Assembly (NCBI RefSeq): GCF_015550595.1
Contig: NZ_JADNBB010000002.1
Coordinates: forward strand, 1 to 64,000
Source: Parabacteroides goldsteinii
Lineage (GTDB): Bacteria; Bacteroidota; Bacteroidia; Bacteroidales; Tannerellaceae
DNA length: 64,000 nt
Reading direction: 5' to 3'
Below the pieces are notes generated by a model. The model was not told the DNA's origin and did not search any database. It saw only the letters and a program-made list of their open reading frames with translations. The translations under genes were made by a program, and so were the position numbers. Below are positions 59,255 through 64,000 of the stretch, in pieces. How positions within the stretch are numbered: the first letter of the stretch is position 1; the number at the start of each line of letters is the position of its first letter.

Positions 59255-59961
59255 ATTATATTGAATTAATAAATCGGTTTTGGGAATTGGATGAGCAATG
59301 GCAATTCTCCTGCTGTGAAACGAGACTGTATTTTTACTTGGTAAAAACAGCAAATCGTTTAGGCTGGGTGGATAACTGGACGCATTCGGATGATAGAACA
59401 TCTGCAAATGTGGGAGTGTCATTGAATACAATGAAAACAGCCAGGAACCGGTTATCTCAGATTGGTTTGATTAAATTTATTTCCGGTGGAAAAGGTCAAA
59501 AAGATAAAACAAGGTATCAAATTTTGACACCTAACTTAATACCTAACTTGACACCTAACTTAACACCTAATCTGATACCTAACCAGACCCCTATAAATAA
59601 ACTAAATAAAACAAGTAATAATATACCCCCTATAATCCCCCATGAAAACAATTTGCCTTTTCCGGAAGAAAAGCCGAAAAAGAAATCCAGTAGGGCAAAG
59701 AAAGAATTTATTCCTCCAGTACTGGACGATGTATTAAAATTCTTTTCCGGCAGCTTATTGCCTGATTGGGAGAACCAGGGACGGTTATTTTTCTCTCATT
59801 ACAATTCCCAGGGCTGGCGTAAAGGAACCGGCGTACAGGTTACTGACTGGGATAGTTTAGCAAACAAATGGATTTTAGACGAAAAAATTAAACGAGATGC
59901 AAGGAGTACAGGAAGTAAGACAAACAATCCAGCGTCCGGTAACGGATACGCCGGAAAATAA
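59251..59961 (+). CDS. Phage replication initiator-like winged-helix protein
   Basis: 236 aa. The N-terminal winged-helix (about 1-85; WELDEQWQFSCCETRLYFYLVKTANRLG, and SLNTMKTARNRLSQIGLIKF) matches the replisome-organiser/DnaD-like proteins of Bacteroidetes phages. A Thr/Ile-Pro-Asn-Leu repeat linker (about 93-112) and a basic segment (KPKKKSSRAKK) lead to a C-terminal region (WKNQGRLFFSHYNSQGW-like) resembling DnaT/DnaD tails. It overlaps the DnaC-like gene by 65 nt. Confidence 0.75.
   Translation: MNYIELINRFWELDEQWQFSCCETRLYFYLVKTANRLGWVDNWTHSDDRTSANVGVSLNTMKTARNRLSQIGLIKFISGGKGQKDKTRYQILTPNLIPNLTPNLTPNLIPNQTPINKLNKTSNNIPPIIPHENNLPFPEEKPKKKSSRAKKEFIPPVLDDVLKFFSGSLLPDWENQGRLFFSHYNSQGWRKGTGVQVTDWDSLANKWILDEKIKRDARSTGSKTNNPASGNGYAGK
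59527..59586 (+). repeat. Five tandem 12-bp repeats in the initiator-like gene
   Basis: Units starting at 59527, 59539, 59551, 59563 and 59575 (ACACCTAACTTA and variants) encode TPNL/IPNL repeats in the linker. Such in-frame tracts can change unit number. Confidence 0.75.
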
Positions 59962-60544
59962 GATTGACCTAACGGCCTATAAGAAATTGTTTCTTCGGGT
60001 AGCAGATCACTATTCCAAAGGCACATTTGTAATCGACGAGCGAAACAGAGCGATCGTGTATTCCCTGTTTCTGTATTTCCTGAAACAACCGGGATCGCTC
60101 GATATCCAAAAAGGTTTGTGGTTAGCCGGTCCGGTCGGTACCGGGAAATCTACGTTGATGTATATTTTCAGCAGGTTTATGCAAACTTTACAAAGGGGGT
60201 TCCGAGTGTATGTGTGTAGCCGGATTACGACAGAATATACAATGCACGGAGATTTGAGCCGGTATCTGGATAATGCCGGATGGTCTTCATTGGGCCCGGT
60301 TGATATGTGTTTCGACGAGTTCGGCCGTGAACCGATCCCGGCAAAATATTTCGGGAATGAGTTGAATGTGATGCAGCATATATTTCACATTCGGTACAGC
60401 TATTGGCAACAGTACGGATTGAGAACTTATGTCACAACGAACCTGTACCCTAAAGACGTCGAGCGCAAATACGGTGATTATATCCGTGATCGACGTGGTG
60501 AAATGTTCAACCTGATTGAGTTGAACGGAGAAAGTAGAAGATAA
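59897..60544 (+). CDS. DnaC-like helicase-loader ATPase
   Basis: 215 aa AAA+ protein: Walker A AGPVGTGKST (77-86), a Walker B-like MCFDEFGRE, and a sensor I-like LRTYVTTNLYP; C-terminal SRR. This matches phage DnaC/IstB-like loaders of the host DnaB helicase, in line with the initiator-like gene it overlaps. The start is ATG at 59897; the 65-nt overlap could be shorter if a later start is used. Confidence 0.85.
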   Translation: MQGVQEVRQTIQRPVTDTPENKIDLTAYKKLFLRVADHYSKGTFVIDERNRAIVYSLFLYFLKQPGSLDIQKGLWLAGPVGTGKSTLMYIFSRFMQTLQRGFRVYVCSRITTEYTMHGDLSRYLDNAGWSSLGPVDMCFDEFGREPIPAKYFGNELNVMQHIFHIRYSYWQQYGLRTYVTTNLYPKDVERKYGDYIRDRRGEMFNLIELNGESRR

Positions 60545-60566
60545 CTAAACTAAAAAATAATATCCT

Positions 60567-60965
60567 ATGAGAACAAAAAGCTTTAATGAAGTAATCGCTG
60601 ATTATTTGAAACAGCGGGCAGCAGAGGACACACTATTCGCTCCGAAGTTTACAAACCCAAAGAAGAGCGTTGATGAATGTTGCCGCTATATTTTAGGTGA
60701 AGCGCGGAAGCGCGGTAATGAGGTGGTAATGACTGATAATGAAGTGTTCGGCTTAGCTATACACTATTACGAAGAGGAAAATATCAAAGTGAATGCTAGA
60801 ATAGGTAATTCAGTTAAAAGCCGGGTTGTAAGTAGCAAACAGGTTCCTGAGGTTCAAACTGTGGAACAGTTGTCGATACAATATGAACGGCCTGTTTTTT
60901 CCACTGTTAAGCGGGGGAGAGGTAAGAGAGAAGAAAGCAAATTACAATTATCTTTATTTGATTAA
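60567..60965 (+). CDS. PcfK/AcrIIA9-like protein
   Basis: 132 aa. The core NPKKSVDECCRYILGEARKRG and VVMTDNEVFGLAIHYYEEENI match the PcfK-like family, which includes the Cas9 inhibitor AcrIIA9 found in Bacteroidales. The C-terminal half is less conserved and ends KLQLSLFD, a motif resembling a sliding-clamp (beta) binding QLSLF peptide. It pairs with a PcfJ-like gene 3 nt downstream. Whether this copy inhibits Cas9 is untested. Confidence 0.75.
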   Translation: MRTKSFNEVIADYLKQRAAEDTLFAPKFTNPKKSVDECCRYILGEARKRGNEVVMTDNEVFGLAIHYYEEENIKVNARIGNSVKSRVVSSKQVPEVQTVEQLSIQYERPVFSTVKRGRGKREESKLQLSLFD

Positions 60966-60968
60966 GCC

Positions 60969-62294
60969 ATGAAGCCAAAAACAAAATTACAAAAGCTGGT
61001 AGTTAAACTGAGCGCACAATTACCGAAATTTACTGAGAAACATCGTCAATGGGCTATTGAAAATGTCGTTGATCGTATTGGTCTTCGATTGAAAAAAGGT
61101 ATTATTACTTGTACTCATTGTAGTGAAGTTTTTCCTGATACAATGAAATTTGAAGATGGCGAAATTGATATCTGTCCTAATTGTGGAAGTAAATTGAAGA
61201 TCGAAACAACTACGAGGAAAAATGATTTTCAAGCAGAGTATTTCTGTATCATAACAACATGCCAGGGATTTCAAGTATTCCGTTATTTTATGATTAAGAA
61301 GGAATTCAAATTTGGTTGTGAGGCACAATATAAAATTGCGGAAGTTGTCCAGCGATGGCTCCTGCCTGATGGTAGATTTGAAACATTTGCAAAACTTACT
61401 AATACACATCAATATTATAATGATGCGTGGTGTTTTGATAGTGATATGGAATTGAGAGGTAGAGATAAACATGCCTACAATGTTGGATGCGACGCATGTT
61501 ATCCAGTTCGAAAATATCTTTCTGTTTGGAGAAAGTACGGATTCAAAGGTAAAATGTATGGCTTTTTCCCTTTTAACTTCTTTCATCTGATCAGTACAAA
61601 TAACCAAGCTGAAACATTACTTAAAGCCTGTCAGTTTGATTTGCTCCGTAGAATGTGTGCAGGGTATGATGATGAAATAAAAAGATACTGGCCATCGATA
61701 AAAATATGTATGCGTAATCATTATCTTGTGAAAGATGCAAAAATGTGGCTTGATTATTTGATGTTACTCAGTTACTACAAAAAGGATCTACGCAATGCTC
61801 ACTATGTCTGTCCTGTTAATTTAAGAAATGCTCATGATGAGTATATGAATAAGCGGAATCGCGAATTGACTAAAGAACGAGCTGCCTTTGATCGTGAAAA
61901 AGCTATTTATGCAGAACAACGACGGAAACGACTTTTTGAAAAGATGAAGGAAGACAATCTCAAATATCAAGAACAGAAAGGTAAATTCTTTGATGTTCAA
62001 TTCAATGATGGTGTTGTAGTGGTACGTGTACTACGTAGTGTTGAAGAGTTTAAAGAAGAAGGGGATGCTTTGAATCACTGTGTATTTACAAATGAGTATT
62101 ATAAAAAGACTAATTCCCTTGTTCTTTCCGCTCGAATTGGAGATAAACACATTGAGACAATCGAAATAAATTTAACGACTATGACGGTCAATCAATGTTA
62201 TGGGCATGGAAATAATAATACAAAGTATCATAATCAGATACTTGAACTTGTGAAAAAGAATATGAACCTGATCCGTCGAAGGTTGACGGCGTAA
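60969..62294 (+). CDS. PcfJ-like protein
   Basis: 441 aa. A zinc ribbon at 48-72 (C48-x2-C51 and C69-x2-C72) is followed by a conserved centre and a PcfJ C-terminal block: GDALNHCVFTNEYYKKTNSL, IETIEINLTTMTVNQCYGHGN. A charged coiled coil (NKRNRELTKERAAFDREKAIY) separates the parts. PcfJ-like proteins occur in conjugative plasmids and phages with PcfK; role unknown. Gene pair with the PcfK-like gene. Confidence 0.85.
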   Translation: MKPKTKLQKLVVKLSAQLPKFTEKHRQWAIENVVDRIGLRLKKGIITCTHCSEVFPDTMKFEDGEIDICPNCGSKLKIETTTRKNDFQAEYFCIITTCQGFQVFRYFMIKKEFKFGCEAQYKIAEVVQRWLLPDGRFETFAKLTNTHQYYNDAWCFDSDMELRGRDKHAYNVGCDACYPVRKYLSVWRKYGFKGKMYGFFPFNFFHLISTNNQAETLLKACQFDLLRRMCAGYDDEIKRYWPSIKICMRNHYLVKDAKMWLDYLMLLSYYKKDLRNAHYVCPVNLRNAHDEYMNKRNRELTKERAAFDREKAIYAEQRRKRLFEKMKEDNLKYQEQKGKFFDVQFNDGVVVVRVLRSVEEFKEEGDALNHCVFTNEYYKKTNSLVLSARIGDKHIETIEINLTTMTVNQCYGHGNNNTKYHNQILELVKKNMNLIRRRLTA

Positions 62295-62307
62295 ATATTA
62301 AGTTGTT

Positions 62308-62664
62308 ATGAAATATGTTCCTGTTTTTGGTAGAAATATTGACAGCTATATTCAAAAAAGATTGAATAACAAAACTCATTTGATTTGCACATTCGATAGA
62401 GAAGACGGTTTAAAATTGTATATACTAGCAATAGAAATAAATATGAGACTTGAAGATAACTCCCTTATGCCCTGGGGAAAATATAAGGGTGAGAAAATGG
62501 CAAATGTTCCGGCTACATACTTGATGTGGCTATACAACAATGAGAAATGTAATGCGGAAGTCCAGGCGTACATTGAAGATAACATGGATGCTTTAAAAGA
62601 AGAAATCAGGCAATTAGGAGATAAAAAAGATGAAACTAAAAGATATAGCAAGCCAATTGGCTAA
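62308..62664 (+). CDS. DUF3820-like protein
   Basis: 118 aa. The part from about residue 46 (MRLEDNSLMPWGKYKGEKMANVPATYLMWLYNN) is the DUF3820 pattern, with MPWGKYKG and VPATYLxWL. A start at the ATG at 62443 would give a 73-aa protein, the usual length; the longer start at 62308 adds residues with no match but an open frame. It overlaps the next gene by 35 nt. Confidence 0.7.
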   Translation: MKYVPVFGRNIDSYIQKRLNNKTHLICTFDREDGLKLYILAIEINMRLEDNSLMPWGKYKGEKMANVPATYLMWLYNNEKCNAEVQAYIEDNMDALKEEIRQLGDKKDETKRYSKPIG

Positions 62665-62938
62665 CCGAATAAACCAACCAGCCGTAATCGAAGTGTATCT
62701 TCGACAGGTATATGCGAAGGGTTTTATAGATGGTACCAAACAGTCTCCCTGGATAAGCGTTAAGGAAGGGTTACCATGTGATCAAAATATCGTCTTGGTA
62801 AGGAGCCAATATGGAAGCAAATCTACAGCTTATTATTGCGACAATAATATCGGGTTTGTAATTTACGGAGAAAATGCCTATAAGGTTTTTGGAGTAGTAA
62901 CGCATTGGATGCCGATACCGGAATTAGAAGAGGACTGA
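62630..62938 (+). CDS. DUF551-like protein
   Basis: 102 aa. WISVKEGLPCDQNIVLVRSQYG followed by VVTHWMPIPELEED is the DUF551 pattern, common in phages and of unknown function. Last gene of this rightward run; a 270-bp gap holding a tRNA follows. Confidence 0.78.
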   Translation: MKLKDIASQLANRINQPAVIEVYLRQVYAKGFIDGTKQSPWISVKEGLPCDQNIVLVRSQYGSKSTAYYCDNNIGFVIYGENAYKVFGVVTHWMPIPELEED

Positions 62939-63096
62939 ACTTTTGCTCACCTTATTTGCAAGGCGAACAAACGCGAAAAAATTGAAAATTAAGTGTTAAG
63001 TCGACATTAAAATGAACATAAATGTATTATCTTCTTTACAAAGATATTTCATGTAGTATATAATGTTGGCAACTTATACAAATAATATTTAAAAAG

Positions 63097-63171
63097 TGAA
63101 CCGTGCCGGATTCGAACCGGCGACCTCTGCCCTGTCAAGGCAGCGCTCTAAACCAGCTGAGCTAACGGTTC
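63097..63171 (-). tRNA. tRNA-Val(GAC) within the prophage region
   Basis: 75-nt cloverleaf on the minus strand: acceptor GAACCGT/ACGGTTC, D-arm GCTCAGCTGGTTTAGAGC, anticodon stem CTGCC/GGCAG with loop TTGACAG (GAC), T-arm GCCGGTTCGAATCCGGC, no CCA. A TATATTTGC -7 element lies at 63186-63178. It points opposite to the surrounding phage genes. The rest of 62939-63209 shows no gene. Confidence 0.94.
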
Positions 63172-63177
63172 GGTTTA

Positions 63178-63186
63178 GCAAATATA
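63178..63186 (-). promoter_or_regulatory. -7 element of tRNA-Val
   Basis: Minus-strand TATATTTGC, seven bases upstream of the tRNA 5' end. Confidence 0.65.
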
Positions 63187-63209
63187 AGAAAAGTTATAAA
63201 ATAGTAGAT

Positions 63210-63566
63210 ATGGAAACAAATGAGAATTTCAATTTATGGTGTATTGTCGAATTATTCGGACATAACCGGATAGCAGGCAAATGTAGTGAACAAAGCATAG
63301 CAGGGAATAATTTCCTCCGGGTAGATGTTCCGGAAACGAAAATGCAGCCAGCATTTACTCGGTTCCTGAATCATGCTGCCATCTATGCTATTAATCCAAT
63401 CACAGAAGAAGTAGCGCGGGATCGGGCAGAAGTTTATAATTGTGCTCCTATTGATAGATGGGATGCGAGGTCTATGCTTGAAAAAATTCAGGCAGAAATA
63501 AATAATGACAGAAAGACGATTGATTCTCCTGCTGACAATGATAAGGATGATTATCTTGTATTTTAA
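63210..63566 (+). CDS. Prophage protein of unknown function
   Basis: 118 aa: METNENFNLWCIVELFGHNRIAGKCSEQ and a C-terminal acidic tail (SPADNDKDDYLVF). IVELFGHxRIAGxxSE is a recurrent motif of phage and plasmid proteins that I have seen but cannot assign to a function. The longer frame from 63096 runs antisense through tRNA-Val and is a known artefact pattern, so the ATG at 63210 is used. Confidence 0.65.
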   Translation: METNENFNLWCIVELFGHNRIAGKCSEQSIAGNNFLRVDVPETKMQPAFTRFLNHAAIYAINPITEEVARDRAEVYNCAPIDRWDARSMLEKIQAEINNDRKTIDSPADNDKDDYLVF

Positions 63567-63584
63567 TTTAAAAATGAGTAAACC

Positions 63585-64000
63585 ATGAAGATAATAGTCA
63601 GTTTCTCTGGCGGTAAGGATAGCCAAGCTTGCCTGATCCAAGCCGCAAACCGATACGGAGCAGATAAGATAGAAGCCGTTTTTTGCGATACAGGCTGGGA
63701 ACATCCGGATACATACCAGCATATAACAAATGTTTGTCAGCAGATGAGTATCAAATTAACTACACTCAAACCTGAATTAGGCTTTGTGGAATTAGCAAAG
63801 AAAAAGAAACGTTTCCCCTCGGTTATCGGGCGATTTTGCACTATCGAACTAAAGATAAAACCTATGATTGATTATCTTCTCTCCTTAAAAGAGAGCTGTA
63901 TTATCATTCAAGGGATTAGAGCACGTGAAAGTTCTGTTCGTGCTGCTATGGAACCGGAATGTATGTACTTCCGATCCTACTTCCAGCCGAATGGAAGTGG
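63585..64000 (+). CDS. PAPS-reductase-like PP-loop protein (truncated by the window edge)
   Basis: First 138 residues of a protein that continues beyond the window. PP-loop SGGKDS (8-13), then LIQAANRYGADKIEAVFCDTGWEHPDTYQHI and RFCTIELKIKPM, typical of the phosphoadenosine-phosphosulfate reductase/ATP-sulfurylase-like family common in phages (DndC-like proteins also belong here). A role in nucleotide or DNA modification, or in sulfur metabolism, cannot be told from this fragment. Confidence 0.85.
   Translation, partial: MKIIVSFSGGKDSQACLIQAANRYGADKIEAVFCDTGWEHPDTYQHITNVCQQMSIKLTTLKPELGFVELAKKKKRFPSVIGRFCTIELKIKPMIDYLLSLKESCIIIQGIRARESSVRAAMEPECMYFRSYFQPNGS

Larger units (their letters stand above)
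49663..64000. mobile_element. Prophage or related element: lysogeny and early region (right part beyond the window)
   Basis: From just behind tRNA-Arg to the right edge, gene content changes completely: a leftward S24-type repressor cluster, CI-like operators, then about 20 tightly spaced rightward genes for DNA binding, recombination, replication and nuclease functions, many overlapping by a few bases. No integrase, terminase, capsid or tail gene is seen, so neither end is proven; the left boundary at the tRNA is inferred from position only. A plasmid-like or conjugative element is an alternative, because the PcfK/PcfJ families also occur there. Confidence 0.75.

Noticed and set aside
63096-63209. 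N-terminal extension beginning MNRAGFEPATSALSRQRSK in the frame ending at 63566
   Set aside because: It is the antisense reading of tRNA-Val, a well-known annotation artefact; the gene is started at 63210 instead.

Overview
The window looks like a chromosome segment of a gut Bacteroidales species, most likely Parabacteroides. Evidence: recurrent Bacteroidetes promoters (TTTG/TTGG near -33, TAnnTTTG near -7), a SusC/SusD pair, DUF6089 and DUF6242-type envelope proteins, a tandem Skp/OmpH pair behind BamA, and a giant secreted protein whose C-terminus resembles the DUF6383 domain of Parabacteroides S-layer proteins. The species call is inference from family knowledge; no search was run.

Layout. 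1-7,300: GroES-like protein, NfnAB-type transhydrogenase/glutamate-synthase-like pair, a MntA-HepT toxin-antitoxin pair whose toxin has an in-frame stop, a Gly-Leu-Gly tRNA cluster, and the operon pyrE - SRPBCC protein - argH - Rieske-like lipoprotein. 7,400-12,100: a two-strand Bacteroidales cassette (small membrane protein, glucosaminidase, HU-like protein, facing DUF4248 and a BT4734/VirE_N-DUF3987 primase/ATPase-like protein), followed by four iteron-like sequences at exactly 22-bp spacing. 12,100-16,000: S-layer-like gene behind a 138-bp segment bounded by 32-bp inverted repeats; the promoter I see inside points away from the gene, suggesting an invertible promoter read in the OFF orientation. 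16,200-18,050: a RloA/RloB pair (AbiL-like phage defence). 18,100-32,600: core genes (comF, recX, prmC, ribD, uppS, bamA, two skp-like genes, murI, a VanX-like dipeptidase, M23 peptidase, META-domain lipoproteins). 32,600-42,400: unknown secreted protein, SusC/SusD locus with a companion lipoprotein, a second pair of inverted repeats (145 bp apart) upstream of susC, and an orphan sensor histidine kinase. 42,500-49,400: NamZ-like DUF1343 muramidase, HD hydrolase, LptD, ung, asnA.

From tRNA-Arg(CCG) at 49,588 to the right edge is the lysogeny and early region of a temperate phage or related element: leftward S24-type repressor and small genes; palindromic ACTCAATTGAGT operators; a rightward chain of small DNA-binding proteins; a recombination set (Sak4-like ATPase, PD-(D/E)XK nuclease, NinB-like protein); SNF2 helicase; VRR-NUC nuclease; replication initiator-like and DnaC-like proteins; a PcfK/AcrIIA9-like and PcfJ pair; tRNA-Val(GAC); and a truncated PAPS-reductase-like gene at the right edge. 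No integrase or structural gene is visible, so the element continues beyond the window.

Most worth following up: the probable invertible promoter of the S-layer gene, the similar repeat pair before susC, the iteron array behind the DUF3987 cassette, the CI-type operator set, the 3-Cys-1-His Rieske-like lipoprotein and a tandem tRNA-like RNA region in the prophage.
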